Shown here: piece after piece, positions 1-8,476 of the stretch | How positions within the stretch are numbered: position 1 is the first letter of the stretch | Layout: every line of letters starts with the position of its first letter | The notes under the pieces: generated by a model | What the model was told of the DNA's origin: nothing | Database searches by the model: none | What the model saw: the letters and a program-made list of their open reading frames with translations, nothing else | Assembly: GCA_937907425.1 (NCBI GenBank) | Contig: CALCIE010000024.1 | Location: 62,001 to 126,000, forward strand | Direction of reading: 5' to 3' | DNA length: 64,000 nt | Origin: ZC4RG42 sp003242425 | GTDB lineage: Bacteria > Pseudomonadota > Gammaproteobacteria > Burkholderiales > SG8-39 | Position numbers and translations under genes: made by a program

Positions 1-658
1 CCGCCCCGCCGCGCGCCTCGATGTCGCGCTTGAGTTCGGCGTACAGCTCGTCGGTGACGAAGTCGCGGATCGCTTCGGCATCGCCGCGGTCGTTTGCGGC
101 CTGCAGGGCGACGAACTGGCGCTTGGCTTCGCGCACGAAGCCCTCGACGTCGAAGCCGGCGGGAATGCGCGCAACCGGCTCGGGCTGCACGTGGGCGCTG
201 CTGCCGCCGAACACATGCGCGGGCTGCGTCGCGGCCGCGTCACCGCCCAGACCGGCGTACTGCACAGGCCGCTGTTGCGGCGCCGGACCGGCCATCGCGC
301 GTAGCATCACGCGCAGGAGGAAGAACAGCCCGATGCCGATGAGGAGCAGCAGCACCAGCGAGCCCATCTGCTCGCCGAACAGCGCCGCAAGGCCCAGGCC
401 GGCGGCCAGACCGGCCAGCGGTGCGAGCCAGCGGCCCATGCCCGGACGCGCGGCGTTTTGCGCCGCGGCGGCGCCGGGCGCGGCGTTCTGCTGCTGCGGC
501 GTGGCTTGTTCCTGCCGTTGGACAGGCTTCTGCGGCGGCGTGGCCTGACGCTGGATGCCGATGGAACGGGCCCCGCCGAGGCGGCGCGCTTCGGCCTCCT
601 CCATGACGAAGCCGGCCATCAGCACGAAGCCGAAAACCATTATCAGCCATTTTTTCAT
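1..658 (-). CDS. Tim44-like domain protein, truncated by window edge
   Basis: Reading the minus strand from an ATG at 656-658 gives an open frame that runs off the window, about 219 residues long here. It begins with a hydrophobic export segment (MKKWLIMVFGFVLMAG). A Gln/Pro/Ala-rich stretch follows at about residues 25-75, then two hydrophobic segments at about 76-120 (including LAPLAGLAAGLGLAALFGEQ), and then a soluble part starting FDVEGFVREAKRQFVALQAA, which matches the beginning of the bacterial Tim44/MBA1-like domain. The family is inner-membrane anchored and its bacterial role is not settled. The gene lies 19 bp downstream of ubiE on the same strand and is probably cotranscribed with it. 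The C-terminal end is outside the window, so the domain call rests on its first half. Confidence 0.75.
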   Translation of the reverse strand, partial: MKKWLIMVFGFVLMAGFVMEEAEARRLGGARSIGIQRQATPPQKPVQRQEQATPQQQNAAPGAAAAQNAARPGMGRWLAPLAGLAAGLGLAALFGEQMGSLVLLLLIGIGLFFLLRVMLRAMAGPAPQQRPVQYAGLGGDAAATQPAHVFGGSSAHVQPEPVARIPAGFDVEGFVREAKRQFVALQAANDRGDAEAIRDFVTDELYAELKRDIEARGGA

Positions 659-677
659 TGCGTTGTCTCCTGTTGTT

Positions 678-1412
678 CTAGTCGAGCCGGAAGCCGCGGT
701 GCAGCGCGACCACCCCGGCGGTCAAATTGAAGTATTCGACGTTGGCGAGCCCCGCTTGTTCCATCATCCGGCGCAGCGTCTCCTGATCGGGATGCACGCG
801 GATGGATTCGGCCAAGTAACGGTAGCTCGCCTCGTCGTTGGCGACCCGTTTGCCGAGCCAGGGCAGCACCTTGAAGGAATACCAATCATAAGGCTTCTGG
901 AGCGGTTTCCAGACGCGCGAGAACTCCAGCACCAGCAGCCGCCCGCCGGGCCGCAGCACGCGCCGCATTTCCGCCAGCGCCTGCTCCTTGCGGGTCATGT
1001 TGCGCAGCCCGAAGGCCACTGTGACGCAGTCGAAATAGCCGTCCGGGAACGGCAGCTTCTCCGCGTCGCACTGCGCCACCGGCACCACGTGGCCGCGGTC
1101 GAGCAGCCGGTCGCGGCCGACCGTGAGCATGGAACGGTTGATGTCGGTGAGCCACACCTCGCCGCTCGCCCCAACGCGCTTGACGAAGGCGGCGGTGAGA
1201 TCGCCGGAGCCGCCCGCCACGTCGAGCACCCGGCTGCCTTCGCGCACGCCGCTTTGCGCGACCGTGAAGGCCTTCCACAGCCGGTGCAGGCCGCCCGACA
1301 TGAGGTCGTTCATCAGGTCGTATTTCTGCGCGACGGAATGGAAGACCTCGGCGACCTTGCGCGCCTTCTCTTTCTCGGGGACCTGCTGGAAACCGAAATG
1401 GGTCTGTGCCAT
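678..1412 (-). CDS. ubiE: Demethylmenaquinone/2-methoxy-6-polyprenylbenzoquinol C-methyltransferase UbiE
   Basis: This 244-residue class I SAM methyltransferase performs the C-methylation step of ubiquinone (and, where present, menaquinone) synthesis. The N-terminus has the family signature FGFQQVPEKEKARKVAEVF. The SAM-binding motif VLDVAGGSGDLT lies near residue 60, followed by acidic motif II (TDINRSML) and the diagnostic DCVTVAFGLRNMTRKEQAL. The C-terminus carries YRYLAESIRVHPDQ. Length is typical of UbiE. The frame stays open upstream, but the family N-terminus places the start at the ATG at 1410-1412. It sits 38 bp downstream of a DUF971 gene, a common proteobacterial pairing. Confidence 0.95.
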   Translation of the reverse strand: MAQTHFGFQQVPEKEKARKVAEVFHSVAQKYDLMNDLMSGGLHRLWKAFTVAQSGVREGSRVLDVAGGSGDLTAAFVKRVGASGEVWLTDINRSMLTVGRDRLLDRGHVVPVAQCDAEKLPFPDGYFDCVTVAFGLRNMTRKEQALAEMRRVLRPGGRLLVLEFSRVWKPLQKPYDWYSFKVLPWLGKRVANDEASYRYLAESIRVHPDQETLRRMMEQAGLANVEYFNLTAGVVALHRGFRLD

Positions 1413-1450
1413 GGACTTTTGCGCGGCCGGGGCCGCTGGAGTTGAACGTT

Positions 1451-1873
1451 TCAGTGGCAGCCGCAGCTGCCGCCGCCGCAGCCGTGCGTGCGCGGCGCCG
1501 CCGCGCCGTCTGCCTTGCGGCTTGCGCCGGCCTGTTGCAGGCGGACCAGATAGTCCTGCCACAGCTCGTCGCGGCGCTTGCCGATTTCGTAGAGATATTC
1601 CCAGGAATAGATGCCGGTGTCGTGGCCGTCGGAGAAGCGCGGCTGGATGGCGTAATGGCCCACCGGCTCGACGGCGACGATGTCCACGTCCTGCTTGCCC
1701 GTCTGCAGGATTTCCTGTCCGGGACCGTGTCCGCGCACTTCCGCGGACGGGCTGTAGACACGCAGGAATTCGTAGGGCAGCTCGAAATGCGCGCCGTCGT
1801 CGAAAGTGATTTCCATGACGCGCGAGCGGCTGTGCAGCTTGATTTCGGTCGGTATGGGGGCGTGCGCGCTCAT
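1451..1873 (-). CDS. DUF971 (gamma-butyrobetaine hydroxylase-like N-terminal) protein
   Basis: A 140-residue cytoplasmic protein of the DUF971 family. The family signature is visible as PTEIKLHSRSRVMEITFDDG at the N-terminus, then FELPYEFLRVYSPSAEVRGH and IQPRFSDGHDTGIYSWEYLY. The C-terminus is a Gly/Cys/His tail (HGCGGGSCGCH) that could bind metal. Members contain a small fold also found at the N-terminus of gamma-butyrobetaine hydroxylase; their role is unknown, with an iron-sulfur or metal-related role being speculation. I chose the ATG at 1871-1873 (MSAHAPIPTEIKL) over one nine codons upstream because homology begins there. ubiE follows on the same strand. Confidence 0.85.
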   Translation of the reverse strand: MSAHAPIPTEIKLHSRSRVMEITFDDGAHFELPYEFLRVYSPSAEVRGHGPGQEILQTGKQDVDIVAVEPVGHYAIQPRFSDGHDTGIYSWEYLYEIGKRRDELWQDYLVRLQQAGASRKADGAAAPRTHGCGGGSCGCH

Positions 1874-1936
1874 GATGGTCCGGTCCGTTCGTAACGACAC
1901 CCCAATGATAGCGGAGCCGGCGCCCCGTTCCCCGTT

Positions 1937-1970
1937 TCGTCACCAAAGCTTCACTTTGCCGGCCTAGAAT
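1937..1970 (+). promoter_or_regulatory. Candidate Pho box and -10 element of phoB
   Basis: Two imperfect 7-mers, TCGTCAC (1937-1943) and GCTTCAC (1948-1954), are separated by the AT-rich CAAA. This is the 7-4-7 layout of a Pho box (consensus CTGTCAT-AWAW-CTGTCAC). A good -10 hexamer TAGAAT (1965-1970) begins 10 bp after it, the usual spacing when PhoB replaces the -35 contact. Start of transcription would be near 1977 and phoB begins at 2000. The match to consensus is only partial, so this is a candidate for phoB autoregulation. Confidence 0.4.
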
Positions 1971-1999
1971 GCCCGGGCCGGTATGCACGAAGACGCCCT

Positions 2000-2686
2000 A
2001 TGCCCGCAAACATCCTGGTCGTGGAAGACGAGCCCGCCATCCAGGGGCTGCTGAAGCTCAATCTGGAACACGCCGGGCACCGGGTGGTGTGCGTGGGCGA
2101 TGCCGAACAGGCGCAGCGGCTGATGCGCCAGATGCTGCCGGACCTGGTGCTGCTCGACTGGATGCTGCCCGGGCAGTCGGGCGTGCAGTTCGCCCGGGCG
2201 TTGCGCCGCGACGAACGCACCCGTCAGGTGCCGATCATCATGCTCACCGCGCGCGCGCAGGAGGAGGACAAGGTGAGCGGCCTGGACGCGGGCGCCGACG
2301 ACTACGTCACCAAGCCCTTCAGTCCGCGCGAGTTGCTGGCGCGCATCAACGCCGTGCTGCGCCGGCGCGCGCCGCAGCGCACCGATGAGCCCGTCGAGCT
2401 CGCGGGCCTGAGGCTCGATCCGGCCACGCGCCGGGTGTGGGCCGGCGACCGGCAGATCGAGCTCGGCCCCACCGAATTCCGCCTGCTGCACTTCTTCATG
2501 GCCCATCCCGAGCGCGTGCACAGCCGGGCGCAGCTGCTCGACCGGGTGTGGGGCGACCACGTGTACGTGGAGGAGCGCACGGTGGACGTTCATATCCGCC
2601 GGCTGCGCAAGGCGCTCGCGCCGACGGGGCACGACCGGCTGATTGAAACCGTGCGCGGCAGCGGCTACCGCTTCGCCGCCGCGTAG
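2000..2686 (+). CDS. phoB: Phosphate regulon response regulator PhoB
   Basis: An OmpR/PhoB-type response regulator of 228 residues. The receiver domain (about 1-120) has the acidic pocket E9/D10, phosphoacceptor Asp53 in VLLDWMLPG, the Thr in IMLTARAQEEDKV and the Lys in DDYVTKPFSPREL. The winged-helix DNA-binding domain (about 130-226) includes LGPTEFRLLHFFMAHPERVH, the recognition region VDVHIRRLRKAL and the terminal TVRGSGYRF. PhoR phosphorylates it under phosphate limitation and it then binds Pho boxes. A sensor kinase of the PhoR type follows 127 bp downstream on the same strand, which supports the specific assignment over other OmpR-family regulators. Confidence 0.93.
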   Translation: MPANILVVEDEPAIQGLLKLNLEHAGHRVVCVGDAEQAQRLMRQMLPDLVLLDWMLPGQSGVQFARALRRDERTRQVPIIMLTARAQEEDKVSGLDAGADDYVTKPFSPRELLARINAVLRRRAPQRTDEPVELAGLRLDPATRRVWAGDRQIELGPTEFRLLHFFMAHPERVHSRAQLLDRVWGDHVYVEERTVDVHIRRLRKALAPTGHDRLIETVRGSGYRFAAA

Positions 2687-2813
2687 CGCTGCGCTGTCCG
2701 GCATGCGGCAGTTCTGCTAAGGTTCAGGCCGCACCGGCCGGACGGCGGCCGCCCGCGCATCACGGCGCGCCGTCCGCCGCATCCGCATCCGTCAACCTAT
2801 TCCAGGATTCTCC

Positions 2814-4151
2814 TTGAAGTTCCTCTGGCTTCGTGCACTGGTCCTGCCGGGTCTGGCGCTGCTTGCCGGCCTGCTGGTGTGGCCCTTCGCGGGCGAGGCC
2901 TGGGCGCTGGCCGTGGTGGCCGTCGGGCTCGGACTTGCGCTCGTCCGGCACGTGCGCAACCTCCACGCGCTGGGACTATGGCTGCGCGATCCCACCGGCC
3001 AGCCCGTGCCGCTCGGCACCGGCATGTGGGAGGACGTGTTCGGCGCGCTCTACCGCTACGTGCGTACCAACCAGCAGCACCAGCACCGCCTCACCGGCCA
3101 GCTCGCGCGCTTCCGCAGCGCGGGGCACGCCATGCCCGACGGCGTGATCGTGCTCAACGCCGAGGACCAGATCGTCTGGTGCAACGCCCCGGCCGAACGC
3201 TGGTTCGGCCTGGACGCCCGCCAGGACATCGGCCAGCCGATCGTCAACCTGGTGCGCAATCCCGAATTCATCCGCTACATGGAGAGCGGCCGCTACGACG
3301 AGCCGCTGCTTTTGCGCCTGACGCGCGGCGCGGAGCTGGTGCTGTCGCTGCGCGTGGTGCCCTACGGCCAGGACGAGAAACTGCTGCTGTCGCGCGACGT
3401 CACCCAGGCGCAGAAGCTCGAGACCATGCGGCGCGATTTCGTCGCCAACGTGTCGCACGAGCTCAAGACGCCGCTCACCGTGGTGAGCGGCTACCTGGAA
3501 TCCATGGCCGAGGGCGTGATCCGGCCCGACGAGCCGCGCGGGCGCGAAGCGCTCGACCTCATGCGCGCGCAGACCGACCGCATGCTGCGCCTGATCGAGG
3601 ACCTGCTGACGCTTTCGGCGCTGGAGACCGGCAGCGCGCCCAACCAGGAGAAAGCGATCGATGTGCACGCCCTGCTGGAGGCGCTGGGCCGGGAGGCCGA
3701 AGCCCTGTCCGGCGGCCGCCACACCATCCGCGTGCGGCAGGGGCCGGCGGCGAGTCTCTACGGCGACGAGCGCGAGATCACCAGCGCCGTCGCCAATCTG
3801 CTCAGCAACGCCGTGCGCTATACGCCGGCGGGCGGTTTCATCGGCCTGACCTGGGAAGTGCGCAACGGCGAGGGCTGTGTCAGCGTCGAGGACACCGGCA
3901 TCGGCATCGAGCCGCGTCACCTGCCGCGCCTGACCGAACGCTTCTACCGCGTCGACACCAGCCGTTCGCGCGACACCGGCGGCACCGGCCTGGGGCTGGC
4001 GATCGTGAAACACGTCCTTACCCGCCACCAGGCGCGCCTGGAGATCCAAAGCGAGCCGGGGCGCGGCAGCCGCTTCACGGCGGTGTTCCCGGCACGCCGG
4101 GTAAGGGTACGCGCCGCGGCGGCCTCAGCCGACGATCTCGAAACTCGCTAG
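2814..4151 (+). CDS. phoR: Phosphate regulon sensor histidine kinase PhoR
   Basis: A 445-residue membrane sensor kinase, the partner of PhoB. Two hydrophobic segments near residues 8-24 and 30-45 match the DUF3329-type PhoR N-terminus. A PAS domain (about 100-195, with GHAMPDGVIVLNAEDQIVWC) precedes the dimerisation/phosphoacceptor region with His215 in FVANVSHELKTPLTVVSGYL. The ATPase domain shows the N box (AVANLLSNAVRYTP), G1 (VEDTGIGIE), F box (ERFYRVD) and G2 (GGTGLGLAIVKHV). I take a TTG start at 2814, preceded by CAGGA at a suitable distance, because no ATG fits. The 3' end overlaps the convergent gene by 27 bp. Confidence 0.92.
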   Translation: MKFLWLRALVLPGLALLAGLLVWPFAGEAWALAVVAVGLGLALVRHVRNLHALGLWLRDPTGQPVPLGTGMWEDVFGALYRYVRTNQQHQHRLTGQLARFRSAGHAMPDGVIVLNAEDQIVWCNAPAERWFGLDARQDIGQPIVNLVRNPEFIRYMESGRYDEPLLLRLTRGAELVLSLRVVPYGQDEKLLLSRDVTQAQKLETMRRDFVANVSHELKTPLTVVSGYLESMAEGVIRPDEPRGREALDLMRAQTDRMLRLIEDLLTLSALETGSAPNQEKAIDVHALLEALGREAEALSGGRHTIRVRQGPAASLYGDEREITSAVANLLSNAVRYTPAGGFIGLTWEVRNGEGCVSVEDTGIGIEPRHLPRLTERFYRVDTSRSRDTGGTGLGLAIVKHVLTRHQARLEIQSEPGRGSRFTAVFPARRVRVRAAAASADDLETR

Positions 4152-5702
4152 ATCGAAATCGTAGCCGCGGCGCAGATGGCTCTGCAGCCGCACCCGCACG
4201 GGAATCTCTTCCCCGACCCGCACTTCGATCAGCCGCTCGGGCTGGAACCAGCCTACCGGCAGCACCAGGCTGCTCGGCTGCCCGGCGACCTCCGGCAGCA
4301 CGAAGCCGTGGCTGTAGTTCTCCGGGACTTCACCCGGGCGGCTCGCGGGCCGCACCGCCGCGGCCGCGGCCGGACCCGGCAGGGCCTGGGCACCGATGGT
4401 GAGCGATTCGTCGAAGCCCACCACCAGCCAGCGCACTTCGCAGAGCATGAAGACCTTGGCGCCGGCCGGCTTCAGCGCGAGCAGTTGTTGATGGTAGAGG
4501 CGCTCGCCTGGCCCCTTGCGGCGCAGCCGAAAGCCGATGGCGCTCTCGTCCAGGGTTTCCCATTTCTCGGCGGTGAAGGCGGGCGCGGCCTCGCCGCCCG
4601 AGCCGCCCACGCCCTGGTAGATGAAGAGCTGCTCGGCGTCGCGGCGGGTGTAATCCCAGTGGCGTGCCTGGCTCTTCAGCACCTTGCCGCCCACTGCGGT
4701 GTGAATCGCGGCCAGCCCGCTCACCACTTCGGTCCTTTCCGGCGCCAGCCTGCGGGCGAACTGGCGCGGGGCCGGCCGTTCGGTCCAGGCGCGCAACAGG
4801 GTGCGCAACAGGCGTCCGCACTCCGGCTGCACGCAGTCCTTGCCGAGATCGAGCTCCTGCGGATCGGCGCCGGCCTCGAGCTTCTTGATGCGGCTGCCCA
4901 CGCTGCGGCGCAGCGCCGCCGTCGACAGGAAACGCACCGCGGGGCCGGCTTCGGCATTCGAACGCCACTGCGGACCTTCGTTGCCGGCAGTGTCCACGGC
5001 ATAGCCCTCGAACGCTTCGGCCTCGCGCTGCAGCTCGACCTTGTAGCCCCACATCGCCGACCAGCGCCGCAGCCAGCCCAGTTCGCGCGCCGTCAGGGCG
5101 TAGGGGTTGGCGAGCGCCAGCAGCAGAGCGCGGTTGTAGACCTCGACGGCGCTGGACACCTTGCGGCGGCCGGTCGGCACTTCGGCCTTTTCCACGCCGA
5201 GACCTTCGGCGATGCGATAGAGCTGATGCAGGTCGCGCCACAGCTCGCCATCGATCTCCCGCCGGCAGCGGTAGTGCACGAGCATCAGATCGACCACGCA
5301 GTCGAGCGCGCGCTGGGCGAGCAGCGCTTCCTTGCCCTGGAGCGCGGGGCGCAGATGCGCGGGACGCTCGTCGATCATGCTTTCCAGCAGCCGCCGGTAG
5401 CCGCGCCCGAAGGTGGTGAGCAGATCCACGACCTGATGGAAGGCCGCCTGCTCGTAATCCTTGAGCGGCAGCGGGCGGGTGGCGAAGCGTTTGGTGTGTT
5501 CGTGCTGCGCCACGGCGATGGGTTCGCGCAGCCGCTCGAGGATTTCAAGGTAGTCGCTGTCGCGCGGCGGCAGCTCCTCCAGCGACTCCAGCAGCATGGT
5601 GAGTTCGTGGCAGGCGCGGCGCGGGTCGGCGAGCGAGGCGTTAGCGAGCCACGCCTCGCAGGCTTTGACGTCGGTGATCGGCTGACTTTCGGTCGACAGC
5701 AT
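4125..5702 (-). CDS. Conserved protein of unknown function, 525 residues
   Basis: A large, charged, apparently soluble protein with no signal peptide or membrane segment. The N-terminal half is rich in helical, leucine-heavy sequence (ACHELTMLLESLEELPPRDS; LAQRALDCVVDLMLVHYRCR). The C-terminal 60 residues look beta-rich and end LRRGYDFDLASFEIVG. It resembles conserved betaproteobacterial hypothetical proteins sometimes discussed with cyclic-di-GMP/PilZ proteins. I cannot find a clear PilZ RxxxR motif, so I assign no function. The start is the ATG at 5700-5702; a longer frame extends into the HIT gene but starts inside that gene's coding sequence. The gap to HIT is 13 bp, so the two are probably cotranscribed. 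Its 3' end overlaps phoR convergently. Confidence 0.7.
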   Translation of the reverse strand: MLSTESQPITDVKACEAWLANASLADPRRACHELTMLLESLEELPPRDSDYLEILERLREPIAVAQHEHTKRFATRPLPLKDYEQAAFHQVVDLLTTFGRGYRRLLESMIDERPAHLRPALQGKEALLAQRALDCVVDLMLVHYRCRREIDGELWRDLHQLYRIAEGLGVEKAEVPTGRRKVSSAVEVYNRALLLALANPYALTARELGWLRRWSAMWGYKVELQREAEAFEGYAVDTAGNEGPQWRSNAEAGPAVRFLSTAALRRSVGSRIKKLEAGADPQELDLGKDCVQPECGRLLRTLLRAWTERPAPRQFARRLAPERTEVVSGLAAIHTAVGGKVLKSQARHWDYTRRDAEQLFIYQGVGGSGGEAAPAFTAEKWETLDESAIGFRLRRKGPGERLYHQQLLALKPAGAKVFMLCEVRWLVVGFDESLTIGAQALPGPAAAAAVRPASRPGEVPENYSHGFVLPEVAGQPSSLVLPVGWFQPERLIEVRVGEEIPVRVRLQSHLRRGYDFDLASFEIVG

Positions 5703-5715
5703 CGCGCACCTCCGT

Positions 5716-6132
5716 TCAGGCGCCCAGCAGGTCGGCGATCCGCGCGGCGAGCGCCTGCACGTCCACCGCGCGCGGCCTGGCCTGCGCATTAACGGGCGCG
5801 GCCCAGATCGGCGCGGGAAAATGCCGGTCGTCGCGGAAGCGCGGCACGACGTGCCAGTGCAGATGCGGGACCACGTTGCCCAAGCTGGCGAGATTGATCT
5901 TGTCGGGCGCCAGGCACTCGCGCAGCGCCCGTTCCACGGCATAGACGGCCTCCATCAGCCGGGCGCGTTCCGCGGGCGGCAGATCGGTCATTTCCTTGAC
6001 GTGGCGGTTTAGCACCACGCGGCAAAAGCCCGGGTAATCCGCCTCGCCTGCCAGCACCACGCGCAGGAAGCCGTCGCGCCAGAGCAGTTCGCCGCCGTCG
6101 CTGCGGCACAGTTCGCAATCCTGTTCAGCCAT
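5716..6132 (-). CDS. HIT family hydrolase
   Basis: A 138-residue histidine-triad protein of the nucleotide phosphoramidase/dinucleoside polyphosphate hydrolase superfamily. The catalytic triad is visible as NVVPHLHWHVVPRF near residues 88-101, with the nucleophilic central His. The N-terminus has a zinc-finger-like pair (CELC), and a conserved RVVLAGEADYPGFCRVVLNRH strand-turn precedes the active site. The exact substrate cannot be deduced. It is upstream of, and 13 bp from, the 525-residue unknown gene. Confidence 0.88.
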   Translation of the reverse strand: MAEQDCELCRSDGGELLWRDGFLRVVLAGEADYPGFCRVVLNRHVKEMTDLPPAERARLMEAVYAVERALRECLAPDKINLASLGNVVPHLHWHVVPRFRDDRHFPAPIWAAPVNAQARPRAVDVQALAARIADLLGA

Positions 6133-6231
6133 CGCATCTCCTGCAAGGATGCACGGATTATGCCGTTGGCATGAAGCCTTGCGGCCCGGCGAGGCGTGCC
6201 GAGCGGCGTCGCGACGAGACTTCTTTCACTA

Positions 6232-7029
6232 TCAGGCCTGCGCTTCGGGCCCTTGGGGCTGCGGCGCGGGCGCGGCGAAGATGTCGCGGTAGCTGACGTA
6301 GAAGCTCGCGAACAGCGTGGGCACGAGCAGGAGCAGGAAACCGAACAGCAGCGTCTGGCTCACGGCGGGGTTGGGCTCGCCGCCGGAGATCGCCACCGCG
6401 AACCCGGTGCCGAGCGTGCCGGGCAGCAGGCCCCCCAGGAAGAACCAGGCGAAGCCGTAGGCGAGGAAGGGCCGCCAGTTCCGCAGGCAGGCGAAGAAAC
6501 TGTAGAACAGCGCCTTGACCGCGCCCATGTCCTGCCAGGCGACCAGCACCGGCGCGAACCAGAAGGCCATCAGAACCGGGAGATAAAGCGCCAGGGCGAT
6601 CAGCACGGCGCCGCCGAGGCCCGACTGGTCCACCTCCTCCTCGGCCGGCGCTTCGTTGAACAGCATCCACTTCATCAGCATGCCGCCGTCGGCGAACTGC
6701 GTCAGCATGAGGATAAGGAGCGTCGAGACCAGATAGATGCCGCCCAGCTGCACCAGCACGGGCAGATTGCGCCGGAAACCGGAAAAGATCAGGCTCGGAT
6801 CGACCTGGCGGCCCTGTTCCAGCTCGCGGCTGATGTTCATGAAGCTCACCGCGAAAGCCGGAATGAACAGGGTCGCGAGCAGCGGACCGAGGAAAGGAAT
6901 GAGGCCGGCGAGCGCCATGATCAGCCAGTAGGCGATCACGGCGAAGATCCAGGTCATGGGGCCGCGGCCGAAGATGCGCCAGCCGCCGCGGATCCATTCC
7001 AGTCCTTGAGTCGCTTTCAGGGTCTGCAT
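6232..7029 (-). CDS. BPSS1780-family multi-pass inner membrane protein
   Basis: A 265-residue integral membrane protein. It opens with the soluble segment GLEWIRGGWRIFGRGPMTWI typical of the BPSS1780 family and contains about five or six hydrophobic helices (near 26-60, 90-110, 140-165, 185-215 and 230-250). The loop between the second and third helices is acidic. The C-terminal tail is Pro/Gln-rich (PAPQPQGPEAQA). The family is widespread in Betaproteobacteria and has no assigned function. It lies 12 bp downstream of thrB, so an operon with thrB is likely. Confidence 0.8.
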   Translation of the reverse strand: MQTLKATQGLEWIRGGWRIFGRGPMTWIFAVIAYWLIMALAGLIPFLGPLLATLFIPAFAVSFMNISRELEQGRQVDPSLIFSGFRRNLPVLVQLGGIYLVSTLLILMLTQFADGGMLMKWMLFNEAPAEEEVDQSGLGGAVLIALALYLPVLMAFWFAPVLVAWQDMGAVKALFYSFFACLRNWRPFLAYGFAWFFLGGLLPGTLGTGFAVAISGGEPNPAVSQTLLFGFLLLLVPTLFASFYVSYRDIFAAPAPQPQGPEAQA

Positions 7030-7041
7030 GGGACAAGAGGC

Positions 7042-7989
7042 TCAGGCGACCCAGGGCAGGCGGTCGGCCGCGGCGATGCGCCGCTCCAGCACCCGCCGGA
7101 AATGCTCGGGATCGTGTGCGTGCACAAGCTCGCCCGGGCGCGGCAGATGAAAGTCGTACAGCCGCGACACCCAGAAGCGCAAGGCCGCTGCGCGCAGCAT
7201 GGCCGGCCAGGCTTCATGCTCCTCGTCCAGCAGCGGCCGGCGGGCGTGGTAGGCGTCGAGCAAGGCGCGTGCGCGCACGGGATCGATCTCGCCCGAGCCG
7301 TCCACGCACCAGTCGTTCAAAGTGACCGCGACGTCGAACAGCCAGGCATCCACCCCGGCGAAATAGAAATCCACCACGCCGCCCAGACGGTCGCCGTCGA
7401 ACAGCACGTTGTCGCGGAACAGATCGGCGTGAATCGGCCCGCGCGGCAGCGGTGCACAGCGGTGCGCGGACTGGAAAGCCAGCTCGTCGCGCAGCAGGCG
7501 CTGCTGCGCCTCGTCGAGGAAAGGCATGACCTGCGGCGCCGTGGCGTTCCACCATTTGGGGCCGCGCGGATTCTCCAGCTTGCCGGGGAAGCTCGCGCCG
7601 GCCAGATGCATGTCCGCCAGCACGCGGCCGACCTGGGCGCAGTGCTCGGGCGCGGGATCGGTGATGGTCGCGCCCGGCAAACGCGTGACCAGGGCGGCGG
7701 GCTTGCCCTTGAAAGGCGTCATCAGCGCGCCGGCGCGATTCGGGATGGGCAGCGGACAGGGAATGCCGCGCTTGGCCAGATGCGCCATGAGATCGAGATA
7801 GAACGGCAGATCGCGCTCGGGCAGGCGCTCGAACAGCGTCAGCACATAGCGTCCCGCGGTGGTGGTGACGAAGTAGTTGGTGTTCTCGATGCCGGCGGCG
7901 ATGCCCTTCAGCTCGGACAACGCGCCCACATCGTAGCTTCGCAGCCACTCGCTGAGCTCGGATTCGGTGACTTTGGTGAATACGGACAT
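7042..7989 (-). CDS. thrB: Homoserine kinase ThrB (aminoglycoside phosphotransferase-fold type)
   Basis: A 315-residue kinase phosphorylating homoserine to O-phosphohomoserine in threonine synthesis. It is the APH-fold form found in Beta- and some Alphaproteobacteria, not the GHMP-fold form of E. coli. The N-terminal signature VFTKVTESELSEWL and ENTNYFVTTTAGRYVLTLFE are family-diagnostic. The catalytic loop GPIHADLFRDNVLFDGDRL contains the HxD...N motif near residues 187-197, and the metal-binding GVVDFYFAGVD follows. The upstream neighbours DUF2782 and polA commonly flank betaproteobacterial thrB. The membrane-protein gene follows at 12 bp. Confidence 0.93.
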   Translation of the reverse strand: MSVFTKVTESELSEWLRSYDVGALSELKGIAAGIENTNYFVTTTAGRYVLTLFERLPERDLPFYLDLMAHLAKRGIPCPLPIPNRAGALMTPFKGKPAALVTRLPGATITDPAPEHCAQVGRVLADMHLAGASFPGKLENPRGPKWWNATAPQVMPFLDEAQQRLLRDELAFQSAHRCAPLPRGPIHADLFRDNVLFDGDRLGGVVDFYFAGVDAWLFDVAVTLNDWCVDGSGEIDPVRARALLDAYHARRPLLDEEHEAWPAMLRAAALRFWVSRLYDFHLPRPGELVHAHDPEHFRRVLERRIAAADRLPWVA

Positions 7990-8082
7990 GACTGAAGCAT
8001 GAAGGCGTCGGCGATCGCCGGCGGCAGCGCCCGGGAACGGGCGCTCAGCGGGCCGGCCCGCGGCTGCGCACGCAGAACTGCT

Positions 8083-8409
8083 CTACCACTGCAGGATCAG
8101 CCACTGCGGCACGCTGATCGTCTGGTTCGAGGCGTCGCCCGTCGGCGCGGCCGCGCTGACGCCCTGCCGCTCGATGAGGTAATACACCGTGCCGTTGGGA
8201 CGCGTCACCCGGATCACCCGCTTGCCCGCCAGTTCGAGTTCCTCGGCCCGCTCGCCCGGTTCGATGGTGATGCCGCGTTCGGCCAGCGCCTCTTCGTCGA
8301 GCGTCACCGCGGGCGGCGGCTCCGGTACGGGTTCGAGCTCGGGCGGTTGGGGCTGGCCCGCGACCGGCATGGCGAAGGCAAGGGCGTAAAGGATGAACAG
8401 GCGGCGCAT
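8083..8409 (-). CDS. DUF2782 secreted small protein
   Basis: A 108-residue protein with a signal peptide (MRRLFILYALAFAMPVAGQP). A Pro/Glu-rich linker (ELEPVPEPPPAV) and a small beta domain follow, the latter containing GKRVIRVTRPNGTVYYLIER, the DUF2782 signature. It is periplasmic or lipid-free secreted, with unknown function. The linkage DUF2782-thrB next to polA is conserved in betaproteobacteria. The 93 bp between it and thrB hold no convincing terminator, so cotranscription is possible. Confidence 0.8.
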   Translation of the reverse strand: MRRLFILYALAFAMPVAGQPQPPELEPVPEPPPAVTLDEEALAERGITIEPGERAEELELAGKRVIRVTRPNGTVYYLIERQGVSAAAPTGDASNQTISVPQWLILQW

Positions 8410-8476
8410 GATCGACCTCTGACGATGCCGCGAGTGTAGCAGAGCCTCGCGCCTGTCGGTCCGCGACCGCTCGCGC

